Source of the DNA: Candidatus Melainabacteria bacterium
GTDB lineage: Bacteria; Cyanobacteriota; Vampirovibrionia; 2-02-FULL-35-15
Assembly: GCA_023250155.1 (NCBI GenBank)
Contig: JAHFBG010000011.1
Span: forward strand, 1-44,604
Length of the DNA: 44,604 bases
Direction: 5' to 3'
This document shows positions 34,201 to 42,943 of the stretch, in pieces; the stretch's first letter is position 1; the number at the start of each line of letters is the position of its first letter. Position numbers and translations under genes: made by a program. The notes below the pieces were generated by a model, which saw only the letters and a list, made by a program, of their open reading frames with translations, did no database searches and was not told the origin of the DNA.

Positions 34201-35943
34201 ACACAAAAACCATTATATGACTGGGCTAAAACCGCATCATTTCTATGTGATTATTTTGGAATAGAAAGAAAATATTTCCCTGATGCTGATATTTCTGAGG
34301 AAAAAGTTTGGCAAGAATTAAAAAAGATATTGGACTCACTTTCTATAGGAGAACCAAAGGCAATCTCTGCCTACAATCTATGGCAAATATTTCCACATGA
34401 AACGTTACTTGGTTTTATGCGAGAATCAAATGATATTTTTATGGACACAATAACATCATTTATAGAAAACTCAGAACTAAGATGGAAGCACAATGAATCA
34501 CTGGAAAAAGCATACAATTCTCTTTGTAAAAAACATCCTGAAGCTGAAAAGATCTTTAGTCAAACAGTTCATAGGACGTTATCGTTTAATCATAAAAACA
34601 TAATAAGAAATTTCATTGAAAATAGTATCTCACCTAGTACACAACACAGATTTGGTTTGTTGCATATTTTATTAAATAGAAGCTCTAGTGGTGAAATATA
34701 TTCACTAGAGGATAATCTAAGAGAAATATTTGCATCTAAAGAACTTCCTTCTCAAGATGTTTTGCAAGAAGCATATAAAGAAGCCTTTTCATTATCTAAA
34801 AAGAAATATTTGTGGGATGATATAAAAAATGAACTATTAGCACTGAATGAACAAGAACTAAAAACTTTATCTGGTTTATTGACATTAAATCAGCAAAACT
34901 ATCCTATATGGGACATATTACCTGACTCAATTGCAGAAGATTATGTGATACACAAGAATTTAATTATTTCTCCACCACATGATTTCTATGGAAGCTTAGT
35001 ACTAAGTAACACAATAGCAGGTAAAATACATGCAAAACATATTCATGCACGGGATCGATCATTCTGGGTTGATTATTTATTTCAAACCATTGTAGCAAAT
35101 GAACCACAAGATGAATCTAAGTTTTTCTTAGAAGGAGGAGAGTATCATAGATATTTAAAAGATCTTATTTCAAAATACGATTTTGAATATGACCCAAATA
35201 AAAACAAAACCCAAGCAAGGTTTATTAGTTTAAACTCTTATAATAATACTGGCTCATCAAAAATCTTAACCAAAACAAATAGTAAATCTGAACACATTAC
35301 AGGAGGTAGGTTTTATGCACAAGGTGATCCAATTGGAAAGGTAGACTGGAGAGCTTCAGCTAGAAGAGGTGATGATAAGCTTGTAGTTAAAGAAATGCAG
35401 GACACAAAAGATCCTTCTCCATATCATTATGTAGTAGACCTAGAAATTTTATCTAAGCATATAAACTCTAAAAACTTTTCAGAAGAGGTATTAGATCTAA
35501 CTTCTATGCTTTGTACGGGAATGAACAAAAATCAAAAACAACATTTGCATTTGTTTTATAGGGGGAATCATATAGTTTCTTTGAAACATGAAGAGCTAAG
35601 AGAGATGCTAAGCAATACACCTATTGAAGATGAGTTAGGAAAAAGAACTAAGTTTATGGATTTTATTTTAGGTTTAAACTTTTTAGCAAATTGTACTAAA
35701 GAGGTTTGTGATGATACAGGAGAAATCTCTAAAGGTTATCAGTATCAAGGGTCTCTTGTAAGTAATACATGGTTGCCAAATATTGATGAAAAAATAATTT
35801 CAAGAGGTGGAACAGTAAGAGTATTTTTAGGAAATAAGGATGTACTTAACTCTTCAATGGAATTGTTTCAGTTGTGGAAAAAGAATGGAATGCAAGTTTC
35901 AATTTACAGAACCTCAAATAGTAAGGAATCACCTAGCAGTTAG
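31294..35943 (+). CDS. Giant transglutaminase-like / DUF58 fusion protein
   Basis: A 1549-residue protein without signal peptide or membrane segment. Residues about 440-535 look like a transglutaminase/papain-fold core with a Cys-His dyad: C469 in GRCEHMATYLANEF and H510 in MPHAQTLYLDEEG, with E526 in IEEAT where Asp is usual. Residues about 1300-1460 match DUF58, with the motif YAQGDPIGKVDWRASARRGD (G1344-D1345) followed by KLVVKEMQD and a VVDLE strand. The intervening 700 residues are helical. DUF58 proteins usually work with a MoxR-type ATPase and a membrane transglutaminase-like protein; here both are fused in a soluble form and no MoxR gene is nearby. Function unknown. Confidence 0.85.
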   Translation: MKINLDTSFTEPMSSQKQDDIDQPIRNISSEAVANDPLKYWIQELNYPNATIALNKIKNVESYYAIPFEVLNSIFKKLSSGIELIPEDTTFLSRVKENVECVNVYLNDVLKTTQLTNSEKEVIDSFENKLCYFLELVKLHNKIDLNQDTEVSEELTRFSVFDLGEYFKHISDWMEKINVYERYIDAKKIEEKEIELIEMLEGKRPIQIGDDKLPEPIQEQSTENGLRKTPEAGLDRFRAIEFNGKKGFVGIIHKDSDTGNCLYITRAGFLCGQGGERITKPIDSKDVTSEIINFTKFKELGERKRENIDIELPIDTSLFNFGECLILPTPLGFTTKAISLTTRFGYHVPLDGVTIKRDALGVSRLYNVPSSARYIRYRLTETSLNPIKDVQDEWLKNFGSNIKEDDENTFLGKLITNAKNKKEIIPLIRAKLQVKEPVYSVYIGIEQILASAKNNFYDVEDGIGLIGRCEHMATYLANEFRKYNIPAIVISGETIENTRKGTQFRSDMPHAQTLYLDEEGRPHIEEATTLDSKYYTLDEKQVNHDKYPIFKMMKTLSKERLIKNLENIAPKWRIPNTEQTKKENPILETSGILLSTSPSNTKDRKLALGLQEADAVQRIINSWDSILKRGDVKQILQSFARVERSNLRKILYAPWTGVFVHDSHDPYNDRDFFPLITFLGTIDMDKLTQDFKEWFLSNPKEKQIEIQHQLIHKVSGGDCPGRCLMDLSIVFSEFNKEVFNKFNSTEIRELAIHLNTSGINSNIKLYFLEELFQKANSNKDRETIAHIISNSLPINSNIANAVPPSIIRDSCIFLRSKNKSYEDLIKERVIQMIVCCARHNEKLLHEQLNSYYKSGVLQDYVTLKNGKVILTDNAGRKVAELYKKRLLMYIDDGESINHNVISSHIKTLESISVDLKKEIQKEEIYPSIMKTYRVLVKKYSSSCASTSIHTQGGYDYEKSASILVSELLKTQKPLYDWAKTASFLCDYFGIERKYFPDADISEEKVWQELKKILDSLSIGEPKAISAYNLWQIFPHETLLGFMRESNDIFMDTITSFIENSELRWKHNESLEKAYNSLCKKHPEAEKIFSQTVHRTLSFNHKNIIRNFIENSISPSTQHRFGLLHILLNRSSSGEIYSLEDNLREIFASKELPSQDVLQEAYKEAFSLSKKKYLWDDIKNELLALNEQELKTLSGLLTLNQQNYPIWDILPDSIAEDYVIHKNLIISPPHDFYGSLVLSNTIAGKIHAKHIHARDRSFWVDYLFQTIVANEPQDESKFFLEGGEYHRYLKDLISKYDFEYDPNKNKTQARFISLNSYNNTGSSKILTKTNSKSEHITGGRFYAQGDPIGKVDWRASARRGDDKLVVKEMQDTKDPSPYHYVVDLEILSKHINSKNFSEEVLDLTSMLCTGMNKNQKQHLHLFYRGNHIVSLKHEELREMLSNTPIEDELGKRTKFMDFILGLNFLANCTKEVCDDTGEISKGYQYQGSLVSNTWLPNIDEKIISRGGTVRVFLGNKDVLNSSMELFQLWKKNGMQVSIYRTSNSKESPSS

Positions 35944-36085
35944 GTCAAAGCAACTAGGAAAATAAACCCAGATGTTAAAATTTAAGTAGACATTCTGACT
36001 TTGTTAACTTATTAATAACTCGCTTGTGTTTAATTGAATGAATTAAAAGCTAAAGTATTATTTTTAGAAAATAAAGGAGCCTATT

Positions 36086-36796
36086 GTGGGAACTACTATA
36101 TCTGGAATTGCTGAAGGAGATTTAGCAAATGTTTACACAGATGAGACTCCTCAAGCTGACGAAACACAAGCACAAATTAATAATCAGCGAATACTAGAGC
36201 TACAGAATCGAAGAGACACTATGAGAACTTCTCAAGATCAATTTACCAGTACACCTCAAGCAAATGGAGTAAATGATGGTACATTCGTTAGTCAGGTAAG
36301 TGGCCCAACTAATCCAAATGCAATTAAAGGGCAGGGAAATTGTTTGCCGACATCTCTTGTTATGGTAGGAAGAGAATTTGGTAAACTTGCTAAGGATCCA
36401 AATCAATCTCAAAGCCAGATAAATAAAGTGCGACAAGATGCAAATGCCTCTCCAAACAACAAAGAAGGTGTTTCTTATGAAGAGGGAGCAACTGCAGCAA
36501 AGAAAATGGGATTACAAGGGAAAGTAGTCACTGAAAATACCGATGAACTAAAAAATAGCACTGATAATAAAAATAAAAAAGTAATAGTTGGTGTAAATCC
36601 TGCCATACTAGACCCAAATAGAGGTTATGGACCAAATGAGCATCATGCAATTGTTGTTGATAGTGTTGACAAAGCTAAAGATACAGCAGTGATAGAGGAT
36701 CCTAATAACCAAGAGGGACATACGGTAGTTAAGCTTTCAGATTTAGAAAAAGCAAGAAGCACAGAAAAAAATAAAGTACTTGAAGTATCAACATAA
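36086..36796 (+). CDS. C39-like papain-fold protein (third paralogue)
   Basis: A 236-residue protein whose C-terminal domain aligns with the C39-like domains of the tandem genes at 19538 and 21257: GPTNPN, GQGNCLPTSLVMVGREFGK (C86), EGATAAKKMGL, KKVIVGVNP, HHAIVVDSVD (H187) and a DPN (D205). The N-terminal half is polar with a short helix and lacks the EF-hand loops. Start is GTG at 36086 with AAGGAG about seven bases upstream. No signal peptide. Confidence 0.82.
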   Translation: MGTTISGIAEGDLANVYTDETPQADETQAQINNQRILELQNRRDTMRTSQDQFTSTPQANGVNDGTFVSQVSGPTNPNAIKGQGNCLPTSLVMVGREFGKLAKDPNQSQSQINKVRQDANASPNNKEGVSYEEGATAAKKMGLQGKVVTENTDELKNSTDNKNKKVIVGVNPAILDPNRGYGPNEHHAIVVDSVDKAKDTAVIEDPNNQEGHTVVKLSDLEKARSTEKNKVLEVST

Positions 36797-36840
36797 TCAA
36801 GTTTTACAATGACTTGTATTTCATGCTAAAAGAATTAGAC

Positions 36841-39800
36841 ATGAGAATAAGTCAAATAGCAGGATCATTTATTTTAGGAACTTCTGTTTTTATAGGTTCT
36901 CAAGGTATATCCAGCGAGGATAAGTCTGATTCAACAAAACAAATTAAAGACATTCCTCAAAACAAAATCAATATACCTAAAAAAGAAGTTATTTTTGAAG
37001 AACTCTTTAAAAGAGTTGAAGATTTAAAACCAGGTAGTAAAGAGAGAACAGACATTCTAGAGTTTTTAAAAAGTACTGCTATTTCACAAGCTAAGTCCCT
37101 ACAAAAATCTGCTATAGGACTAAGACTTGTTGAAATATTAAATAAGAAAAAAGAAGTTGAAAACTGGAAAGAACTAACACCCATAATTTTTTCTATTATT
37201 AAAGAACAAGCCATTGTCAATGGGAAGATTTTATCCAAGGAAAAAAACGGTGAAATAAAGAGTATAGAAACCGATAAAGCTGTAGGCGAGTCACTATCCA
37301 AAGCCTTCTTAGATACGCTATCCGATAAAAAGTCTTCAAAAGATTTAAAAGAAGAAGCCTTAAGTGGATTTAGCACATTAATAAATACACCATTCTCTTA
37401 TAAAGAGCCATTTTTTCTTTATGAAAAAGAAAAACTTAAATCCCTTAGTGAACTGCCTGCAAATAGGCTACATGAGATTAAAGAAGGTTGTGACAATCTA
37501 ATAGAAATCCATCAAAGATTTGCAGGTGGTCCACCAAAAAGCTTACAAATAGTAGTAGTCCCATACTTTAAAAAACTTATACAAGAAAATCTAAGTCTTA
37601 TAAATGGAGATGATAAAAAATTAGCGATTGCAGCAGATAATTTAAATAGTCTAAGCCAGCTATTCTTTCATCTTGATCCTTGGTGGGATAAAGATAGGTA
37701 CGATATGTCAAATGCTGTAAAAGCATATGAACTTTGTAATCCATTTTTTAAAGATGTTCTATGGAAGAATGAAGCTAGCTCTCCTAACCGGATTGAGCTG
37801 TTAGTAAAAACTAGTGAGGCTCTATTACACCTATCTTGGACAGATCTTAATAAGAATGCAATTACTATGGAGTCCAATAAACTATATGTAAACTGGCTAG
37901 TAAAACAAACTGATAACTCTATGAAAGACAGGTCTAAAGATAATCTTGAAAGACAAAAAGTTATAGAATATGCTATTAGAAATGAGATTGCAAACCATAG
38001 AATAGTACCTACCCTTAGAGGAGAACAGTTTAAGATACTTATAGATAAATATACTGAATTAGCTAATCACAATATTTCTAATAAAGAGTTTCTAAGTAAT
38101 GCATTAGGAACTTTTACTTATTTGAGAGATTATACATATAGCTATTACTCTGAGCTAAGTGATAAGAGGAAAAAAGACCTGGAAGATGCTTCATTATCAT
38201 TGTTTTATTTAGCTTGTAGTGGAATAGAAAAGCTGCCAGATTCTACAAATAAAAAAAGACTAAAAGCTGACTTATTAAACACACCAGCATTTATAGATAA
38301 TGTTGACAAAGACAAGCTAGATAAATGTTTGGATTATTTATCCAATATTCTCTGTAAAAAAAATAGCAACAATTCAGAAGAGTTTATGCAAATCGTTAGA
38401 TCATTACTTGATATAAGTCATACCGAAACACCTGAAACTACTTGGAGCCCTTATTTATTGCATAATTTCATGGCTAAGAATTTTGATTATTTTGAAAAAA
38501 ACACTTTGAGAATTATCGATACTTGCAAAAACACAAAAGACACTAATTTAAAGACTAAATCTCTAAATGAAATCACTGAGTTATATTTATTTTTTCATCA
38601 AGTACATAGAATTGGCAGATGGGCATATCTATCAAAAATGACTCCGGCAGGATATTCTAAAACAAGAGGAAGTATAGACATTAACCCACCAGAACTACAG
38701 TCAATATATAAAAAGACTAATAACTTGTTTATTGAAAAACTAGATAAGCTATTGATTGAAATTATTTTAAGTGATTTAGTAAGTGACAGTATAAAAACTA
38801 AAGATGATAAAAAATGGAGAGAGTTTTATAAAAAACTAGAAAAAATAGAAAGTTATAGTCCACCTATAACTAGTCAGAATAGAAAAGAAGTTATACTTCA
38901 AAGCCTCAAGTCTATTAATCCCCATCTTCAAAAATTAGATCTTGCTGCTTTAGAACTACTTGTAGCACCGGGTTCTGAAAGCCCTATTTTAACTAACATT
39001 TTAAAAGATGCTATTTCAAAAGAAACCTCACCACAAGCTTTACAAAATATAGGAAAAGTGATTTCTTATGGAACGCTTCATAATTCAAACCTTAGAAAAG
39101 AGTTTCATTTTTTTCAAGGATTACACTATCGTGAGAAACGCCAAGAATTAGACCCAAGTGAAATAACACTATTTCAAAATCTTATGCTTGATTTAGTACG
39201 TATAATAGGTGGTGATATTGAGGTTTCTAAATCTTATTTGCCTGACTATTCATTTAAAGCAGATAAAGATGGAAAAATAAATCTAAAAGACTTTGATGCT
39301 TTAATGAGGCTTAGAAGAAATGCATTTCTTACCCTTAGCTATTTAGCACAAGAGCATTCTGAATATATATCTAAGCCATTAGTTAGAATATACAGAGATA
39401 CAGCAATTGATATTCTTGAAAAAAGACTTGAGAGATATGATAGACCTGAAAATATAATAAAAACCTGGGGGGAAGAAGTAGGTGTTTTAGTCAATGCTTA
39501 TTCTAATATGCATGAAATGCTTTCTGAAAACACTATTCATACCAAATCAAAAATAGACTTTTTAAAGAAAAGATTTTTTGATGGTGTTGAAAAAACATAT
39601 GAAACAGAAGGTGAAAAGAAAACTTCCATAACGATTCCGCTCTTTAATTTTTATCTTGAAAATGAGTTTATAAAACTAAATCCTAAAGAAAACAGAAAAG
39701 TCTTAGATGAAATATATAGAACTCCAAAGTTTGGTGATGAAGTAAGAGAAGCTATGTTTAAGGAAGCACCTGGATTACAAAGAAAATATATTGAGGCAAG

Positions 39801-39948
39801 AAGAGAGTTTGGAGTAGCCTTTCTAAAAGTGCTATCTACTCAAAAAGATATAAACATTCGAGAACACTTACGCTATTTAATAGAATTAGGTTTTAGAAGC
39901 GATGAAATAAGAGATGTCTTAGAAGCATTTGAAAATACAAAAAACTAG
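36841..39948 (+). CDS. Large exported helical protein with a degenerate EF-hand-like loop
   Basis: A 1035-residue protein, almost all alpha-helical, with no recognised family. The first 25 residues (MRISQIAGSFILGTSVFIGS) look like a signal sequence. Residues 806-817 (KADKDGKINLKD) match the dockerin/EF-hand loop of the tandem C39 genes, but with Lys for the first ligand. I start at the ATG at 36841; ATGs at 36823 and earlier would add non-signal residues, and none has a clear ribosome binding site. It follows the C39-like gene by 44 bases and is convergent with the exchanger gene. Confidence 0.75.
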   Translation: MRISQIAGSFILGTSVFIGSQGISSEDKSDSTKQIKDIPQNKINIPKKEVIFEELFKRVEDLKPGSKERTDILEFLKSTAISQAKSLQKSAIGLRLVEILNKKKEVENWKELTPIIFSIIKEQAIVNGKILSKEKNGEIKSIETDKAVGESLSKAFLDTLSDKKSSKDLKEEALSGFSTLINTPFSYKEPFFLYEKEKLKSLSELPANRLHEIKEGCDNLIEIHQRFAGGPPKSLQIVVVPYFKKLIQENLSLINGDDKKLAIAADNLNSLSQLFFHLDPWWDKDRYDMSNAVKAYELCNPFFKDVLWKNEASSPNRIELLVKTSEALLHLSWTDLNKNAITMESNKLYVNWLVKQTDNSMKDRSKDNLERQKVIEYAIRNEIANHRIVPTLRGEQFKILIDKYTELANHNISNKEFLSNALGTFTYLRDYTYSYYSELSDKRKKDLEDASLSLFYLACSGIEKLPDSTNKKRLKADLLNTPAFIDNVDKDKLDKCLDYLSNILCKKNSNNSEEFMQIVRSLLDISHTETPETTWSPYLLHNFMAKNFDYFEKNTLRIIDTCKNTKDTNLKTKSLNEITELYLFFHQVHRIGRWAYLSKMTPAGYSKTRGSIDINPPELQSIYKKTNNLFIEKLDKLLIEIILSDLVSDSIKTKDDKKWREFYKKLEKIESYSPPITSQNRKEVILQSLKSINPHLQKLDLAALELLVAPGSESPILTNILKDAISKETSPQALQNIGKVISYGTLHNSNLRKEFHFFQGLHYREKRQELDPSEITLFQNLMLDLVRIIGGDIEVSKSYLPDYSFKADKDGKINLKDFDALMRLRRNAFLTLSYLAQEHSEYISKPLVRIYRDTAIDILEKRLERYDRPENIIKTWGEEVGVLVNAYSNMHEMLSENTIHTKSKIDFLKKRFFDGVEKTYETEGEKKTSITIPLFNFYLENEFIKLNPKENRKVLDEIYRTPKFGDEVREAMFKEAPGLQRKYIEARREFGVAFLKVLSTQKDINIREHLRYLIELGFRSDEIRDVLEAFENTKN

Positions 39949-41016
39949 TTATAAGTTTTGTACTAATACAGCTACTAGATAAATTAAATAAAATATTCCG
40001 CCAAATAAAAACACTTTGTAATTCAGTTTTTTAGTCTTAGATGCAAAGAGTACAATTCCTGCGCTGATTAAGCAGAAAATAAAAATCATATAGGAGATCA
40101 ATGAATGTATTTGCCAGCTTGTAAATAAAAGTCCAATTGTAACTGGAAATGTACTCTGAAAAACAAGAGCACCTGAAATATTTCCTACTGCAAGTGTATC
40201 TTTTTTTTGTCTAATCCACATCCAGCTATTAAACTTTTCAGGAAGCTCTGTAGCAATAGGAGTGAGTAAAAGACTAATAATAAATGGTGGAAAATCTAAT
40301 CTGTTAGAAACTTCTTTTATAACTTCTACAAAATGATGTGCACTATAAATTAAAAAACCAAGAGAAATAACTAACTGTACACCAATTAAAAACAATGTAG
40401 GTTTCAGGGCTGGTATAAGCTTGCTAAGCAAAAACTCATCTAGATTTCCTTCTAGCTCTTCACCTTTAAACTCACTATTTTTTTCTTCTTGAATTGTCTT
40501 ATAAAGATAAATAAAATAAACAATAATAAGACCTACTGCAATGATGACTCGAAAGGTATGATTTACAAAAATCGCACCAAATGCAATGGTAAAAGAAAAT
40601 AGAAAAAAACTTAAGTCTCTCTCTAAAACTGTATTGTCAACCTTAATCTCTTTTGTTTTTCTTCTACCTGATTTAAAATAAAGCCAGCTTGAAAACCCAA
40701 TTATAAAAAAAGCTACGGTACTAAGCATAAAAGGAGCACCGATAATAGCTCCCATACTAATGTCGCTTACAGAATTTACTGTTTCTAAATCACCCATTAA
40801 GACCTTAACCAAATCAGCTTTGTTGATACCCCAAAAAATTGCTACTATCGGAACAATGGTCTCTGGTAAAGCTGTACCTACAGCAGCTAAAAGACTACCT
40901 GTAATGCCGTGAGACAGATTTAACTTTGATCCTAGCCACTCTACAGAATTGCTAAATACCATACAACAAACTAAAATTGCTACAAGGGAGATTAAGAAGT
41001 AAAAGAAAAGATCCAT
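39949..41016 (-). CDS. Sodium/calcium exchanger-like (CaCA family) transporter
   Basis: A 355-residue membrane protein with about ten segments in two halves, the mark of Ca2+:cation antiporters. The alpha-repeat motifs are VGTALPETIVP near residue 47 and TPIATELPEKFNSW near 250, separated by an acidic loop (ENSEFKGEELEGN-like, about 175-195). It likely exports Ca2+ or another divalent cation using Na+ or H+. The stop is one base from the convergent gene's stop, leaving no room for a terminator. Confidence 0.85.
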   Translation of the reverse strand: MDLFFYFLISLVAILVCCMVFSNSVEWLGSKLNLSHGITGSLLAAVGTALPETIVPIVAIFWGINKADLVKVLMGDLETVNSVSDISMGAIIGAPFMLSTVAFFIIGFSSWLYFKSGRRKTKEIKVDNTVLERDLSFFLFSFTIAFGAIFVNHTFRVIIAVGLIIVYFIYLYKTIQEEKNSEFKGEELEGNLDEFLLSKLIPALKPTLFLIGVQLVISLGFLIYSAHHFVEVIKEVSNRLDFPPFIISLLLTPIATELPEKFNSWMWIRQKKDTLAVGNISGALVFQSTFPVTIGLLFTSWQIHSLISYMIFIFCLISAGIVLFASKTKKLNYKVFLFGGIFYLIYLVAVLVQNL

Positions 41017-41147
41017 AACTTTTTATTTTTTATTAACAATTAGGTTAAATGAGAAATACATTATTTTTTAATTATTAAATTCCTTTCTTAGTTATAGAAT
41101 AATCTATACTTGTCTAAAACATTTATAAAATACAGAAGATATTACAT

Positions 41148-42371
41148 ATGAATAATAAAAATCATTTCAAATATTTAAAAAGCGAATTCCTTTGTTTTAA
41201 ATTTAACCTCTCTACTTTTTTAGTTTTATTTTTACTTAGTTGTCCTATTGTCTTTGTACAAAAAGTTTATGCTGATTTTGAATTTCAAAGACCAGACTTA
41301 ATTTATACAACTGCATGGAACATAATCAATGAAAAATTTTATTTTAAAAAAACCTGTGATTTAAATACCTGGGAAAATAAATTTAAAAACAAAATTAATA
41401 ACGCTGATGATGCACACAAGTACATAAACAAACTAGTCAAGGAATTGAATGATCCTTATACTCAGTTTTTAACTCAGGAAGACTTTAAAGAAGAACAAAA
41501 TGTTTTAAACTCTACGTTGGTAGGTATTGGAATTAAGCTAGCTAGTGATAAGCCTATTGTCCTTGACTATTTACAAGGGAGTCCAGCCCAGGAAGCAGGA
41601 TTTGAAAAAAGAGATTTAATAATAGCTGTGAATGGTAAAAATACAAAAAGATTATCCTCAAAAAAAGTAGCATTATTGCTTAGAGGACCTAAGGATACAT
41701 CATTAACTTTAAAGATAAAAAGAGGAAAAGATATTTTAACCAAAACTCTTATGAGAAGAGAGTTTGAAATTAAAAGTGTTTCAGCAAAAATACTAGACAA
41801 TAACATTGCATATATAAAAATAGATTCTTTTTTTCCTCAGAACACAGTGGCCTTACTTAAAGGTGAACTTGCAAAACTAATGTCAGTAAATGGCATTGTC
41901 CTTGATCTTAGAAACAATTCTGGTGGACTAGTTAAAAATGCTGTTGAAATTGCTGATATGTTCTTAGATGAAGGAAAGATTTTTAGTACTGTTACAAACA
42001 ACAATATTCAAAATGAATATGCAAATTCAAGCATAGTTACAGATTCCCAAATTGTAGTTTTAGTAAATGAAAACACAGCAAGTGCAAGTGAATTGTTAGC
42101 TGGTGCACTACAAGAAAATCATAGGGCGCTAGTTATAGGTAAAAGAACTTTTGGAAAAGGACTTATTCAAGAAATTATCCAACTTCCTGATCAATCTGGC
42201 TTACACGTAACCACTGCTGCATACTTAACCCCAAGCGGATTAAACATCAATAAAAGAGGAATCATTCCTAATGAAACAATTTTTGATGAAGAAAAACAAT
42301 TAATTAGAGCAGAAGAGGTTTTATTAGCAACTAATAAACACAGTGAGTTAAATCTTGTTGCCAGTAAGTAA
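41148..42371 (+). CDS. S41-family carboxy-terminal processing protease
   Basis: A 407-residue secreted protease of the CtpA/Tsp type. An N-terminal signal sequence (TFLVLFLLSCPIVFVQKVYA) is followed by a helical segment, a PDZ domain at about residues 118-200 (LVGIGIKLASDK, AQEAGFEKRDLIIAVNGKN) and the S41 catalytic domain with Ser in ENTASASELLAGAL and Lys in GKRTFGKGLIQ. It trims C-termini of proteins in the periplasm or cell envelope. Confidence 0.93.
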   Translation: MNNKNHFKYLKSEFLCFKFNLSTFLVLFLLSCPIVFVQKVYADFEFQRPDLIYTTAWNIINEKFYFKKTCDLNTWENKFKNKINNADDAHKYINKLVKELNDPYTQFLTQEDFKEEQNVLNSTLVGIGIKLASDKPIVLDYLQGSPAQEAGFEKRDLIIAVNGKNTKRLSSKKVALLLRGPKDTSLTLKIKRGKDILTKTLMRREFEIKSVSAKILDNNIAYIKIDSFFPQNTVALLKGELAKLMSVNGIVLDLRNNSGGLVKNAVEIADMFLDEGKIFSTVTNNNIQNEYANSSIVTDSQIVVLVNENTASASELLAGALQENHRALVIGKRTFGKGLIQEIIQLPDQSGLHVTTAAYLTPSGLNINKRGIIPNETIFDEEKQLIRAEEVLLATNKHSELNLVASK

Positions 42372-42374
42372 TTG

Positions 42375-42424
42375 TGCCAGGCGTGTCATTGCGAGCTGAA
42401 TGAAATGAAGCGTGGCAATCTCAA
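42375..42424. repeat. TCATTGCGAG-type dispersed repeat
   Basis: The sequence TGTCATTGCGAG, a short spacer and GCGTGGCAATCTC form an imperfect inverted repeat. Sequences starting CGTCATTGCGAG and ending GCAATCTC are a common palindromic interspersed repeat in many unrelated bacterial genomes. It occupies the gap after the S41 gene and before the promoter of the next gene. Confidence 0.6.
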
Positions 42425-42471
42425 AGGAATTTACATGTAAATCTTTTGTAGTCTTGATCCTCTGTTGACAT

Positions 42472-42500
42472 GTTGTTAGAATATCCCGTGATGATATAAT
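42472..42500 (+). promoter_or_regulatory. Promoter of the 42508 gene (putative leaderless)
   Basis: TTGTTA (42472-42477) and TATAAT (42495-42500) with a 17-base spacer, then seven bases to the ATG at 42508. This is the best sigma-70 type promoter seen in the window. Confidence 0.55.
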
Positions 42501-42507
42501 AGTTTCC

Positions 42508-42939
42508 ATGACTACCAATCCACTTCCTAGACATAATATAGGTGCCATCTGTAGCCAGGTTAGTTTTGATAAGGTTACACATGCAGTACACCTTTTAAAT
42601 ATTCAGAATGTCTTTCAGACTCCTACTTTGCCAGCTACACTTTCTCAGTTTGTAGTTGCTAATCAGTGGACAAATGCTCAAGGAAATTTCTTACAACAAT
42701 TAGAAATATTTACACCAAGTGGGCAGTTGCTTTCTGAAAGGAAAAATCAATTTACTATTACATCCAGCCCTCCTATTTCATGTCATTGGTGTATTGATTC
42801 ATTTTCTATGATGCTGACCTTGCGTGAAACAGGTGTATATTTTGTAACCATTTCAATTGGTAGACTAGATGGACCTCTTGAATCGGTTTGTAATATCCCG
42901 TTTGAGTGTAGATTAATACCTGTACAGTCACCAGGATAA
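42508..42939 (+). CDS. Hypothetical beta-sandwich-like protein upstream of murG
   Basis: A 143-residue soluble protein, strand-rich, with four Cys. The pattern FVVANQWTNAQGNFLQQLEIF, a central TITSSPPISC and LRETGVYFVTISIGRLDG resembles small beta-sandwich domains (DUF6941-like), a weak reading. It starts at an ATG preceded by a strong promoter and ends four bases before the murG ATG, so it is probably the first gene of a murG message. Confidence 0.6.
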   Translation: MTTNPLPRHNIGAICSQVSFDKVTHAVHLLNIQNVFQTPTLPATLSQFVVANQWTNAQGNFLQQLEIFTPSGQLLSERKNQFTITSSPPISCHWCIDSFSMMLTLRETGVYFVTISIGRLDGPLESVCNIPFECRLIPVQSPG

Positions 42940-42943
42940 ATGC

